Numbered from the stretch's first letter, positions 52,155 through 61,433 are shown. The stretch: DNA of 64,000 nucleotides from Faecalibacterium prausnitzii (GCF_019967995.1 NZ_CP065377.1:124001-188000); one strand, 5' to 3'. Translations and numbers: made by a program. The notes: generated from the sequence alone by a model not told the origin.

Positions 52155-52182
52155 AGTATACCACACCGAATCCCATTGTAAA
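52155..52182 (-). promoter_or_regulatory. Promoter of the ferredoxin-arsC unit with operator-like repeat
   Basis: On the minus strand TTTACA, a 16-base spacer and TATACT (with a TG extension) form a good promoter. Just downstream lies TCGATTTGTCGA (52140-52152), a short inverted repeat at the transcription start. The same -10 and a similar repeat precede the SdpI-like gene at 4.8 kb. Confidence 0.6.
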
Positions 52183-52216
52183 AGAGCCTATGTACGCCGC
52201 CCGCAGGCGGCGAAAG

Positions 52217-52420
52217 TCAGTCCGGGGGAAATTCCAGTTCGGCAAACTCGGCATCGGTCAGCAGTTTCAGCTTCTCGATAACACCTTCCGACAACTCCCG
52301 CAGGGCGGTCTCATCGGGCATCAGGTAGCACTGCATGAGCCGCAGTTCGTGGATAAGCCCCAGTCGGGTGCCGGTGTTGTAAAGCATCATCAGCATGAGT
52401 TCTTCATGGTCAAAGTTCAT
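52217..52420 (-). CDS. Small transposon-associated helical protein
   Basis: 67 residues, start MNFDHEEL at 52420, overlapping the end of the next gene upstream by 11 bp. GAGGG is placed 6 bases before. Mostly helical and Leu-rich (LMLMMLYNTGTRLGLIHEL). Common in Tn1549-type elements beside YodL-type proteins; function unknown. The downstream hairpin at 52196-52213 marks its end. Confidence 0.6.
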   Translation of the reverse strand: MNFDHEELMLMMLYNTGTRLGLIHELRLMQCYLMPDETALRELSEGVIEKLKLLTDAEFAELEFPPD

Positions 52421-52925
52421 GGGCATCCCTCACTTTCCGACAGAAGGTGGGATTGCACTCCGGGGCATTGCACTTCTCCTTGAGAGTTTGCAAAACAGAA
52501 GGGCGCTCCGGCTGCTTGTCCAGAAACCCCTGTAAATCTTTGAAGCCGATGCTGTCCACATAATGCACAGACACCTCGCCATTGCGTTTGAGTGCGATTA
52601 CATCGCTGACCGACAGGCTGTGCCCCTCAAAATCCTGCGGACGGGAGAGGTTGAACATCTGAAATAGTTCTTCCAAAACCTCGTTGTTCGGCACATCCTG
52701 CCACATGGCGGGCAAATCAGCATAGTAGGTGACCTCGTAATGCTCCGGGTCTGGCGTTTTGCCTCGACGATTCAACTCCCGCATAGAAGCAAATCTTTCA
52801 TCGAGGATTTTTTCGTCATGCCGTAGTTGCATCACCATATAAACATCGCACCCTGCGTTCAGAAATTTCTGCGGGATGTCCGGCATGAGTTCGCCGTCAA
52901 AATTCTGATTCCATTTTTGCTGCAT
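52410..52925 (-). CDS. YodL-domain-like protein of the ICE
   Basis: 171 residues, start MQQKWNQ at 52925 with GAGGTGG upstream. The region from YMVMQLRHD to LSVSDVIALKRNGEVSVHYVDSIGF is the pattern of YodL-type domains found in Tn1549-family mobile proteins, followed by a PERPSVLQTL tail seen in several of them. The function is unknown. The upstream ICE protein ends 9 bp before this start. Confidence 0.6.
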   Translation of the reverse strand: MQQKWNQNFDGELMPDIPQKFLNAGCDVYMVMQLRHDEKILDERFASMRELNRRGKTPDPEHYEVTYYADLPAMWQDVPNNEVLEELFQMFNLSRPQDFEGHSLSVSDVIALKRNGEVSVHYVDSIGFKDLQGFLDKQPERPSVLQTLKEKCNAPECNPTFCRKVRDAHEL

Positions 52926-52933
52926 TGTCCACC

Positions 52934-53821
52934 TCACAGTTCTGGCGCAGACCGTGCAGAGGATTTTGGCGCAGACGTATCACTTGCCAGTTCTGCCAGC
53001 TTTTCCAGTGTGGAAGGGCGGTGGTCTGCGCTCAGTTCCTCAGCTTCCGCAACTTTATCCATGACGGCATCGTAGTCCTGCAACAGCCGCCGCCCCTTTT
53101 CCAAGTGGTGCGCTTCCAAAATCTGCTCACGAGCTTCCTGAATGGTCAGTTCCGGGGCATCCAGCTGCCCACCGTCCATTACGGAATAATCACTGTGGTA
53201 AATAGTGTAGTCCCAGCCGTCCTCACAGGACTGGATAGCAAGATAGCCCTTGCCGCCCAGTTCCCATGCAGCCTGCTCGTCCTGTGTCTGAATTTCGGGA
53301 TAGAAGTCTGCATGGTTTCGTTCCATGACCTCGGCAAACTGGCAGATGTGGAACACATTGCCCAGACCGCCCATGTCAAAGTGGTAATCATCCAGATGTT
53401 CCACCCGTGCTGTAAAACTGCGCCCATCCGGGTAATCCACCTGAATCACGCCGCCATCTGGAATGCGATAGAGGTCATCATAGTGGCTGTTGATGAGACG
53501 AATATCCTTCGGCAGCGTTTCAGGCTCCCAGATGCGCCGTCTGCCGATACCAGCTTGCGGGATGTTTTCGAGGATCTTTACGCTTTCCTGTTGGATGACC
53601 TTGCGGTCATCGTCCGAAAGTTCAAACAGATACCAGTTCCGGGCGGCAGAAATGGCGTTCCTGCCATCGGGCGGCAGATTCTTTTCCGAGATCTGCCCAC
53701 TTTCCAGCGGCTCGCCAGTTACCTTGTTATAAGTGGCAAAGCCGACCCCTGCACCGTTTTCCCGGAGATGCAGATAGCGTTCATCGTTGATAAGGTAGAC
53801 CGCTTCTTTTATCTGCTCCAT
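52934..53821 (-). CDS. Mobile-element accessory protein (large polyvalent type)
   Basis: 295 residues from the ATG at 53821, which shares bases with the topB stop (TGATG). Two regions are visible. The first is an N-terminal domain (about 1-70) with GVGFATYNKVTGEPLESGQI. The second is a central beta-rich part (GGVIQVDYPDGRSFTARVEHLDDYHFDMGGLGNVFHICQFAE) resembling domains in the giant mobile proteins of this ICE family. An Ala/Ser tail closes it with a THLEKLAEL-like helix (STLEKLAEL). No enzymatic motif. Function unknown. Confidence 0.6.
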   Translation of the reverse strand: MEQIKEAVYLINDERYLHLRENGAGVGFATYNKVTGEPLESGQISEKNLPPDGRNAISAARNWYLFELSDDDRKVIQQESVKILENIPQAGIGRRRIWEPETLPKDIRLINSHYDDLYRIPDGGVIQVDYPDGRSFTARVEHLDDYHFDMGGLGNVFHICQFAEVMERNHADFYPEIQTQDEQAAWELGGKGYLAIQSCEDGWDYTIYHSDYSVMDGGQLDAPELTIQEAREQILEAHHLEKGRRLLQDYDAVMDKVAEAEELSADHRPSTLEKLAELASDTSAPKSSARSAPEL

Positions 53822-55917
53822 CAGCACCCACCTTCAAATTCCAGCGAAAACTTGCTGCGGCCATCGGCTTCACAGGACAGCAGCACGGTGGCATTGTAGG
53901 TCTTGCCCTTGGCACTCTTGCAGTCCTTCAAGCGGACACGACCATCCCGCAGCAGCTTGTCCGCCACATGAGCGTCCAGCCGTTTGCCCAGACGCTTGAA
54001 GAACGCATTGTCCTTCCACAGGACAAAACGGCACTCCCGGTTCTCGCAGAACCAGCCTTTTTCACGCTCCACGACAGGCTTACCACAGTTCGGGCAGACA
54101 CCAATGATTTTGTTTTTCATAAGTGCATTCGCTCCTTTTTTCATTTCCGTGTTCTTTACCAGTTCGGTAATCATCGTATTGATCTCGGTCATAAATTCGC
54201 TCGGCTCCATTTCGCCACGCTCGATTTGCAGCAGCTTTGTTTCCCAATCGGCGGTCATTTCCGGGGATTGGATTTCTTCGGGCATCACAGTGATGAGGGC
54301 TTTTCCCTTATCCGTGGGCAGCAGCACCTTGGTTTTCTTGTTGCCCTTGCGCTCCAGAAAGCCCTTCTGCACCAGCTTTTCAATGGTGGCGGCTCTGGTT
54401 GCCGGAGTGCCGATACCCTGACGTTCTACGCCCTCCGGCATACTATCCGCACTGGCAGTTTCCATCGCATGAAGTAGAAGGTCCTCGGTAAAATGCTTCG
54501 GCGGCGAGGTCTGCCCCTCTTTCAGTTCGGCGTTGAGGATGCCGCACTCGTTTTCTGCCGCATTGGGCAGGGCGGTGAGTTCCTGTTTTCGATTTAGAAT
54601 GTCTGCCAGTACCTTGCGTTCCACCGCTTTCCAGCCTTCCTCCAGAACCTCCTTTCCCTTGGCGGTAAATTCCTCCCCGGCACATTCGGTGGTCAGCAGG
54701 GTTTCCAGATAACGGAAGGGCTTGCTGACTGCCATCAGCGTCCGGGCGATGATGAGCTTCAGGACGTTCTGCTCGCCTTTAGGCAATGCTTCCAGATCGG
54801 CTTGCAGCATACTGCGGGTGGGCAGAATGGCGTGGTGGTCGGTGACTTTTTCCCGGTTGACGGTGCGCCGTGTCCGGGGCACCGCCTCGTCCACATCTTC
54901 CGGGGTAATGTCGAGAAAAACTTCCAGTTCCTCGGTCAGCTCCTCCAGCATCTCCTCGTCATCGTCGGTGATATAGCAGCTATCAGTTCTGGGATAAGTG
55001 GTAAGTTTCTTCTCATACAGGCTCTGCACATAGTCCAGCGTCTGCTGTGCGCTGTACCCCAGCAGGCGGTTGGCATCTCGCTGAAGGGTGGTCAGGTCGT
55101 ACAGCGACGGCGGATTCTCGGATTTTTCCTTGCGGGTGATGCGCTGGATCGTTGCCACCATCTCCTTTCGGCAGGCTTTCAACAGGTTTTCTGCAACGGA
55201 TTTTTCAGGAATGCGGCGGCTGGATGCCGTGCAGCCGCTGGTCAGTTCCAAATCCACCGTGTAGAATTTCTCCGGCACAAAGGCGGCAATGGCGGCTTCC
55301 CGCACCACCGTCATGGCAAGCACCGGGGTCATAACACGCCCTACCGCCAGCGGTTGACCGTACAAGCATGAAAAAAGCCGGGACGCATTGATGCCGACCA
55401 TCCAGTCGGCACGTTCCCGGCAGAGTGCTGCATTGTACAGCGCATCGTATTCAGTTGACGGTTTGAGATGGGCAAAGCCCTCCCGGATGGCGTTTTCCTC
55501 CATGCTGGACAGCCACAGGCGGGTAAAGGGCTTTTTGCATCCCGCTTGCTGGTACACCAAGCGGAAGATCAGTTCTCCCTCACGTCCGGAATCCGTAGCA
55601 CAGATCACGCTGTTCACATCCGGGCGGTGCATGAGCTTTTTCAAAATGCCAAACTGCTTTTTGGTGCTGGCAGACACAAGGTATTGCCATTTCTCTGGCA
55701 GAATAGGCAGGTCGGCCACACTCCATTTAACGTACTTTTCATCGTATACGTTGGGTGGAGCAAGTTCCACCAGATGACCCACACACCAGCTTACCAGATA
55801 GCCGTTGCCCTCAAGGTAGCCGTCCTGACGGCTGGTGGCACCGAGGATTTTGGCACAGGACATGGCAACCGAGGGCTTTTCTGCTACAACTAGAATTAAA
55901 ATAAGCGTTCCCTCCAA
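53821..55917 (-). CDS. topB: DNA topoisomerase III (TopB, mobile-element type)
   Basis: About 690 residues. The TOPRIM domain starts LVVAEKPSVAM and includes CATDSGREGELIF. The catalytic Tyr is in TTYPRTDSCY (about 311). QPLAVGRVMTPVL and GIGTPATRAATIE are further family marks. A C-terminal zinc ribbon (CPNCGKPVVEREKGWFCENREC) binds DNA. It decatenates DNA, useful during transfer. The start is unusual: AAGGAGG-like GGAGGG at 55911-55916 is followed by no ATG; the only ATG is out of frame. TTG at 55917 overlaps the ribosome site, so initiation may be at an ATT (55902). Confidence 0.9.
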   Translation of the reverse strand: MEGTLILILVVAEKPSVAMSCAKILGATSRQDGYLEGNGYLVSWCVGHLVELAPPNVYDEKYVKWSVADLPILPEKWQYLVSASTKKQFGILKKLMHRPDVNSVICATDSGREGELIFRLVYQQAGCKKPFTRLWLSSMEENAIREGFAHLKPSTEYDALYNAALCRERADWMVGINASRLFSCLYGQPLAVGRVMTPVLAMTVVREAAIAAFVPEKFYTVDLELTSGCTASSRRIPEKSVAENLLKACRKEMVATIQRITRKEKSENPPSLYDLTTLQRDANRLLGYSAQQTLDYVQSLYEKKLTTYPRTDSCYITDDDEEMLEELTEELEVFLDITPEDVDEAVPRTRRTVNREKVTDHHAILPTRSMLQADLEALPKGEQNVLKLIIARTLMAVSKPFRYLETLLTTECAGEEFTAKGKEVLEEGWKAVERKVLADILNRKQELTALPNAAENECGILNAELKEGQTSPPKHFTEDLLLHAMETASADSMPEGVERQGIGTPATRAATIEKLVQKGFLERKGNKKTKVLLPTDKGKALITVMPEEIQSPEMTADWETKLLQIERGEMEPSEFMTEINTMITELVKNTEMKKGANALMKNKIIGVCPNCGKPVVEREKGWFCENRECRFVLWKDNAFFKRLGKRLDAHVADKLLRDGRVRLKDCKSAKGKTYNATVLLSCEADGRSKFSLEFEGGC

Positions 55918-55962
55918 TCTGTTTTCATTTGGATATGTACGGCGGCAAATGCCGCCTTGAAA

Positions 55963-56688
55963 TCAGATGGGTTCGGTATCTTCCTCTCCGGCTTCTTCCG
56001 GTTCATCCTCGGTGGGAATCTCAAAGTCGCCCTTGTCCTCGGTGTAGTTTGCATCGGGGTCAAGGGCTTCTTTTTCTGCCTGCTTTTTCTGCTTCTGCTT
56101 TGTGAAAGCGTAGAAGCCGCCGCCTGCCGCCAGCGTAATCAGCACGACTACGCCCAGAAAGCCGGATGCGATCTTTGTGACCTTGTTTTCCTTGGGCTGT
56201 TCCTCGCCGAATGCCGCCGCTTCTTCTGCGGCTTTCTTGGCTTCTTCCTCGGCTTTCAGCTTATCCTGTTCAGCCTGCGCCGCTGCTTCTTTTTCAGCGG
56301 TATAGGCATCGGCAGCATCTTCCTCCATCAGTGCCAGCAGGTCGGCTTCGTCCACAAGGTTCATAAAGTGGACGGTCTGCTGTCCTTTGGCGTTGCGGTC
56401 GATGACCAAGTAGAACGTATTGCCCGACTTGCTGACCAGCGTAATAAACTGCTGTCCGCTGCCATCGGAGTAGTTGGTGTAGTAATCGTCCACCAGCGTC
56501 AGATTGCCCTCCGGGGTCAGGGCACCAGAGGTTTCGTCCGTGACGGTGACAACATCTTTCTCCACGACTTCCGGCAGAACCGGCTGCTCCACCGGGGCAG
56601 CTTCGCCCTCAAAGGCAAAGGCGGGAGCCGCCATGCCAGCGCACAGTGCCGCCGATACCAGCAGCGCGCCCAGTTTCTTAATCTTCAT
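55963..56688 (-). CDS. DUF4366-type secreted/membrane-anchored mobile protein
   Basis: About 241 residues from the ATG at 56688 (an alternative at 56694 lies only 3 bases from GGAGG). An N-terminal signal peptide (KLGALLVSAALCAGMAAPAFAF) is followed by an extracytoplasmic domain with SGQQFITLVSKSGNTFYLVIDR and VHFMNLVDEADLLALM. A coiled Ala/Glu/Lys region comes next, then one membrane helix (about 195-220) and an acidic tail. This is the CD1107-type protein of Tn1549 elements, probably part of the secretion machine. It overlaps the DUF4315 gene end by 11 bp. Confidence 0.8.
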   Translation of the reverse strand: MKIKKLGALLVSAALCAGMAAPAFAFEGEAAPVEQPVLPEVVEKDVVTVTDETSGALTPEGNLTLVDDYYTNYSDGSGQQFITLVSKSGNTFYLVIDRNAKGQQTVHFMNLVDEADLLALMEEDAADAYTAEKEAAAQAEQDKLKAEEEAKKAAEEAAAFGEEQPKENKVTKIASGFLGVVVLITLAAGGGFYAFTKQKQKKQAEKEALDPDANYTEDKGDFEIPTEDEPEEAGEEDTEPI

Positions 56689-56944
56689 CTGCATCGACCT
56701 CCTTCTCAAAAGTTGCACCCACGGCAGACAGCGCAGCCGGGTTCGGGATGGTGGTTGCGGACTGCCGCAGCAGGGCGGCAAGCTGTTCCGGCGTGACCTT
56801 TGCAGTCCGCACCATCTCGTTGACCTCGGCAGAATCCTCTTCCTGAATGCGCCGCTCCAGAATCTCGATGCGGTTGTTCAGCTTGATGCGGCGTTCCTTC
56901 TCTTTTTCCAGCATCGCCCGCAGCTTATCCGATTTTTCGCTCAT
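56678..56944 (-). CDS. DUF4315-type coiled-coil protein
   Basis: 88 residues from MSEKSDKLR at 56944 with GGAGGAATTACT upstream. The first 45 residues form a charged heptad-like helix (RAMLEKEKERRIKLNNRIEILERRIQE), followed by MVRTAKVTPEQLAALL and a short acidic tail. DUF4315 proteins stand between NlpC/P60 and DUF4366 genes in Tn1549-like elements, as here. Function unknown; the helix may bundle with the other transfer proteins. Confidence 0.78.
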   Translation of the reverse strand: MSEKSDKLRAMLEKEKERRIKLNNRIEILERRIQEEDSAEVNEMVRTAKVTPEQLAALLRQSATTIPNPAALSAVGATFEKEVDADED

Positions 56945-56958
56945 AGTAATTCCTCCAA

Positions 56959-58692
56959 TCATTTTGAAAGCCGTCCAAACCCGGCGAGATGCTTCTCCCA
57001 GTAGGACGAGTGAATGTTTGCGTACTTGATGGGGTCTCCGGCACTGACCATCATGCCGTTTCCGAGGTAGATGCCCACATGACTTTTCCCCGGCGTATCA
57101 TACGTTCCTTCAAAGAAAACAAGATCACCGGGCTTTGCTTCGGCTTCGGAAATGTGCTGGCTTTTCTGCCATAATCCGTTGGCGGTGGTTCTGCCCACAT
57201 CGTAGCCGTTCTGGTTGTAGACCCAGCAGACGTAGCCGCTGCAATCAAAGCCTGTTTCCGGGGTGGAGCCACCCCACACATAGGGCGTACCCACATACTT
57301 TTGGGCTTCCTTGTAGATGGCGGCAAACTCGCTGTCGGTCAGAGCTTCTGCCGGAACCTGATAGTCGATGCCCGGTGTGCCGGAGCCATCGGAGCCACCG
57401 GGCGGTAATCCGCCGTTGAACAGATAGGGTCTGCCGCCCAAGGTATCTTGGAAAATCTCGTACCGTTTCCACTGGTCGTTGTTCAGTTCCTCCCGGATGA
57501 CCACCTCCAAGCCACGGTTCACCAGCTTGGTGTGGAAGATGCGGTACTCATAGGGCACCTGCGTAGGGACTGGAATTCCTGCCGGACTGATGACCCAGAC
57601 GGTCTTATACCGTATCTGCACCTCTACCCATGTGGTCAGCTTGTACTGTTTTTTGAAGGTTTCCTTCAGCTTGCCCTGCACCTCCGACCGGGTGTAATCG
57701 TCATACAAGGTGGTCAGGAACGAGGTCAACTGCCACGGGTCATGCTCGATGGGGTCGAGATGGTACTGGTACTCGTTGTAGCCGGGATGGTCGGTGGGGG
57801 TGCGCTTGATTTTCTTGTCCAGTTTCTTTTCCAGCTTCTTGTAGTCCTGTTCTGCACCCCGGATGTCCCTGTCCTCGGCAGAGTACATGGTCTGCCCGGA
57901 CACCTGTGTGCCGCCGGAAAAGAGGATACCGCAGGAGGAAAAACCAGACATCACCATGAGGATGAGCAAAAGAAAAACGCCCACGATCACCAGAACGTGT
58001 GCGTTGCTTTTGGCGGCATTCATCAGCCCCTTTACGGCAGTGCTGACGGCAGTTTTGCCTTTCTCCACCGCCTGTTCCACGCCTGACCGGGCAGCAGATG
58101 CGCCATTGGATGCCGCCTTGCCGCCTGCGGTCTGCGCCGCTGTGCCCGACCGGGCGGCAGCATAATAGCTCTGCCGGATATCCTGTTTCTGCCGCCACCG
58201 GGAAAGCCAGTTGGAGCCGCCCTCGCTGGTGCTGGATGCGCCTGCATCTTGTGGCGCAGTTGGCTCCCGTGCAGAAGATTTTGCGGTTTTGGTGCCTTTC
58301 CTGCCCTGCGGCTTGGCTTTTTTCTTGAGCTTCCGGGCGTATCTGCTCTTGGAAATATCCCGGACATTTCCAGCCGCTTTTTCGCCCTCGCTCAGAGCCT
58401 GTGTGCCCACATTGTCATCCTCGTATTGGTCAACCTCTCGGTGCACCGCAGACCGGGCGGCATGGGCGGCGTACATTTCCCGCTTCTGTGCCTTGCTCAA
58501 CCGGCTCAGTTCGTCCGGGGTCAGTTCTGCCTTGCCGAACCGCAGATGCTGTGCCTTTTCCGCAGCTTTATCTGCATCGGTTTTCAGCTTTTTCTTTTTG
58601 GGCACCGACTGCTCCACCTTGGCTTTTTTCGGAGGAGAACGGGTCTTTTTGGTAGACGATTCCTCTTTGATGTTCAACTTCGGTTTGCTCAT
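56959..58692 (-). CDS. NlpC/P60 peptidoglycan hydrolase with long basic N-terminus (CD1108 type)
   Basis: 577 residues. A long Lys/Ser/Ala-rich basic region (about 1-215) precedes one membrane helix (about 225-250). A middle extracytoplasmic domain (about 260-430) and the NlpC/P60 hydrolase follow (YVGTPYVWGGSTPETGFDCSGYV, catalytic Cys about 483; SHVGIYLG with the His about 537). Such enzymes open the cell wall for the conjugation channel. Start is at an ATGA overlap with the VirB4 gene stop. Confidence 0.9.
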   Translation of the reverse strand: MSKPKLNIKEESSTKKTRSPPKKAKVEQSVPKKKKLKTDADKAAEKAQHLRFGKAELTPDELSRLSKAQKREMYAAHAARSAVHREVDQYEDDNVGTQALSEGEKAAGNVRDISKSRYARKLKKKAKPQGRKGTKTAKSSAREPTAPQDAGASSTSEGGSNWLSRWRQKQDIRQSYYAAARSGTAAQTAGGKAASNGASAARSGVEQAVEKGKTAVSTAVKGLMNAAKSNAHVLVIVGVFLLLILMVMSGFSSCGILFSGGTQVSGQTMYSAEDRDIRGAEQDYKKLEKKLDKKIKRTPTDHPGYNEYQYHLDPIEHDPWQLTSFLTTLYDDYTRSEVQGKLKETFKKQYKLTTWVEVQIRYKTVWVISPAGIPVPTQVPYEYRIFHTKLVNRGLEVVIREELNNDQWKRYEIFQDTLGGRPYLFNGGLPPGGSDGSGTPGIDYQVPAEALTDSEFAAIYKEAQKYVGTPYVWGGSTPETGFDCSGYVCWVYNQNGYDVGRTTANGLWQKSQHISEAEAKPGDLVFFEGTYDTPGKSHVGIYLGNGMMVSAGDPIKYANIHSSYWEKHLAGFGRLSK

Positions 58693-61082
58693 TTCTGTGC
58701 GCCCTCCGAAACTTCACCCAACTTGGTGGTCATAATACGGTAGAGTTCCAGATCGGTGGGGAAGCGGTCAACAAAGGGCAGAATCACATTGCCGAAAAAC
58801 AGCAGCCCCTCGCCCTCGCCAGAGTGGGTCACATAGGAAAGCTGATGGGGCGAGATGTTGAGCTGTTTTGCAAGGATCTGCCGGTCTCCTGCCGCCTGAT
58901 TCAGCATGATGATCATGTCACTGTTCTCGAAAATATTCTCGACTTCACGGGAAGAAAGAAGGTCTTTCACGTTCTGGGTCAGCCCCGTGGGAATACCGCC
59001 CCACTTACGGAAACGCTTCCAGATTTCTACGGAATACGCCGCAGTCTGTTCCTCTTTTAAGAGGAGGTGCATCTCATCCATATAATATCGGGTGGACTTG
59101 CCGCTGCTGCGGTTGGCTGTGACACGCCCCCAGACCTGATCCTGCACAATGAGCATACCGAGCTTCTTCATCTGCTTGCCCAGTTCTTTGATGTCATAGC
59201 AGACGATGCGGTTGTTGACGTTCACATTGGTGCGGTGGTTGAACAGATTCAGACTGCCCTTGACGTAGATTTCCAACGCCGTAGCAACATGGTGGGCTTC
59301 CTTCTCGTCCTGTTGGAGTAGGGCATTGTACAAGTCCTCAAGGATGGGCATATTCTCCGGGCAGGGGTCGGCAAAATATTTGCGGTAAATCAGATGCACA
59401 CAGCGGTCGATGACGGTTTTCTCTACCGGCAGCAGCCCCTCCTTGCCACCCACCACAAGTTCGCACAGCGAAAGGATAAAGTCGGCTTTCAGGGACAGGG
59501 GATTATCTTCCTCGGAGTAGTTGGCATTGATGTCCATGGGATTGATGAACTGGGTACTGTTGGGCGAGATTTTGATGACCTGACCTTTCAGACGCTTCAC
59601 AAGAGGGGCATACTCTCCCTCAGGATCATTGACAATAATATCATCGTCTGTCACCAGAAATGCGTTGGTGATCTCACGCTTTGCCGAGAAACTTTTGCCG
59701 CTTCCCGGAGTGCCCAGAATCAGGCCGTTGGGGTTTTTCAGCTTTTTGCGGTCCACCATGATAAGGTTGTTGGACAGGGCATTCAAGCCGTAGTACAGCG
59801 ATTCCTTGCCAGACTGATAAAGTTCCTGTGTGGTGAATGGGATAAAAATCGCTGTGCTGCTAGTGGTAAGACCGCGCTGAATCTCAATCTGGTTATCCGC
59901 CAACGGCAACGAGGACATCAGCCCCTGCTCCTGCTGGAAATCCAGCCGGCACAGGTTGCAGTTGTGCTTCTGTGCAATGCTGGATGCCTGAAAGACATTG
60001 TTTTCCAGCTCCTGCTCCGTGCGCCCGGTGTTCAGAACCAGAAACGTGACAAGGAACATACGCTCATTCTGGCTCTGAAGTTCCTTCAAAAGAGCCTTGG
60101 CATCTCTGCCGTAAGTCGCCAAATCTGACGGTATGATGTCAATATCATACCCGGCGCGGATGGCTTTTTTCTGTTCCTCAATCTTGCTGCGGTCCAGTTC
60201 GGTGATGGTGCGCTTCACCGTCTTAATGGCACGATTCTGGTCAACGGACTGGATGTGCATGGTGACGATCTGGGACGAATCCATGTCCAGAAAGTCCTTC
60301 AAAAGCTGGTCGCTGATGTCGGAGGCTGTGATGCTCAGAAAGCTGACGGCGCAGAAGATACCGCCCATCTGGAAGGTGCGGCTGTTCTTGAACGCAAAGG
60401 CGGTGGGCGCAATGGCATCCTTCACCGAAAGGCCGCTTTTTACGAGGTCTTTCCAGTCAAAGTGAAACTTGCTGGCACCGTCCATGTTGAACATATCGTG
60501 CATGAGTTTCAGCCGCTGGACACCGTTCAGGGGCTTTGCTTGTACCCCAAGCCGGTGGAAGTTGTTCAGCAGGTCGTTCTGGATGTGGTCGAGCCGGGGC
60601 TTGACCTGCGCCATGCTTTCGCCTTCCACCCCAAAGGTGATGAACTTGGTCTTGGTCAGACCATTATTGCCCTTGGCAAGCTGCTGGCGCAGCATTTGCG
60701 AATACTCCGCACGCACATCGTCAAAACCGTCCTTCTGGAACGGAATTCGGATGCTCTTTTCAAACTCGGTGCTGTCGGTTGCCATGTTCACAAAGGACAA
60801 TTCAAATTTGATGCTGGAATCGAAGAAGTTCAGAAAACTGCACCATTCCTCGAAAATGGCGGTCTTGTCCTCCTGCTGGGCAAGCTGGTAATTGATGTCC
60901 TGATACTGGATGGTACGGGTATAATAGTTTGCTTTCACACGGCAGGTGCCATCCTCAAACATCCGCTGCATGGGGATGGACTGTTGGGCGGTCCGGGGCA
61001 CCGCAGGCTTTGCGTTCTGCCTGCGCTTCTGCACAGACTGCGGCTTGCTGTGCTTACCGGTCTTTTTCCAAAACGGAATCAT
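58689..61082 (-). CDS. VirB4/TraE-type conjugation ATPase
   Basis: 797 residues. The energising ATPase of the type IV secretion channel. Walker A LGTPGSGKSFSAKREI at about 460, Walker B YYMDEMHLLL at about 669, and an N-terminal domain with RTIQYQDINYQLAQQEDK. Only the catalytic part is strongly conserved. GGGAGGCGTG precedes the ATG. It overlaps the PrgI gene upstream by 29 bp and the NlpC gene downstream by 4. Confidence 0.94.
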   Translation of the reverse strand: MIPFWKKTGKHSKPQSVQKRRQNAKPAVPRTAQQSIPMQRMFEDGTCRVKANYYTRTIQYQDINYQLAQQEDKTAIFEEWCSFLNFFDSSIKFELSFVNMATDSTEFEKSIRIPFQKDGFDDVRAEYSQMLRQQLAKGNNGLTKTKFITFGVEGESMAQVKPRLDHIQNDLLNNFHRLGVQAKPLNGVQRLKLMHDMFNMDGASKFHFDWKDLVKSGLSVKDAIAPTAFAFKNSRTFQMGGIFCAVSFLSITASDISDQLLKDFLDMDSSQIVTMHIQSVDQNRAIKTVKRTITELDRSKIEEQKKAIRAGYDIDIIPSDLATYGRDAKALLKELQSQNERMFLVTFLVLNTGRTEQELENNVFQASSIAQKHNCNLCRLDFQQEQGLMSSLPLADNQIEIQRGLTTSSTAIFIPFTTQELYQSGKESLYYGLNALSNNLIMVDRKKLKNPNGLILGTPGSGKSFSAKREITNAFLVTDDDIIVNDPEGEYAPLVKRLKGQVIKISPNSTQFINPMDINANYSEEDNPLSLKADFILSLCELVVGGKEGLLPVEKTVIDRCVHLIYRKYFADPCPENMPILEDLYNALLQQDEKEAHHVATALEIYVKGSLNLFNHRTNVNVNNRIVCYDIKELGKQMKKLGMLIVQDQVWGRVTANRSSGKSTRYYMDEMHLLLKEEQTAAYSVEIWKRFRKWGGIPTGLTQNVKDLLSSREVENIFENSDMIIMLNQAAGDRQILAKQLNISPHQLSYVTHSGEGEGLLFFGNVILPFVDRFPTDLELYRIMTTKLGEVSEGAQK

Positions 61083-61419
61083 GGGGCACGCCTCCCTTCA
61101 TCAAAATCGCATAGTAATTGTTGGTCTTGTAGGGGCGAATTTTCGGGCGGACAAACCGGGACTGCACATAGTACGACAGCAGCTTTTCCAAGGGCTGGCC
61201 GTTTTTTTCGTACATCCCAAGGAAGAACGCCGGCAGCATCACCGCCATCATACCGAGGGTGGCGGCAGTGTTGCCGCCGGAATCCCGGAGAACAAAAAAC
61301 AGCGGCACTCCAATGAGAGCCGCTGTGCCAAAGCAGACAAGCTGCCGTTTGGTCAGGTTGAACGCCACCTTGGATTTGACTTTGGTCAGATCACGGGGCA
61401 CAGAGATATAAGCAGCCAA
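61054..61419 (-). CDS. PrgI-family membrane protein
   Basis: 121 residues with the PrgI pattern: SVPRDLTKVKSKVAFNLTKRQLVCF, two membrane helices (about 30-48 and 55-72), then LEKLLSYYVQSRFVRPKIRPYKTNN. PrgI proteins are small inner-membrane parts of Gram-positive secretion channels. Translation starts at TTG (61419) with AGGAGG 7 bases upstream; ATG is absent. It overlaps the VirB4 gene by 29 bp. Confidence 0.88.
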   Translation of the reverse strand: MAAYISVPRDLTKVKSKVAFNLTKRQLVCFGTAALIGVPLFFVLRDSGGNTAATLGMMAVMLPAFFLGMYEKNGQPLEKLLSYYVQSRFVRPKIRPYKTNNYYAILMKGGVPHDSVLEKDR

Positions 61420-61433
61420 TCAAACACCTCCTT

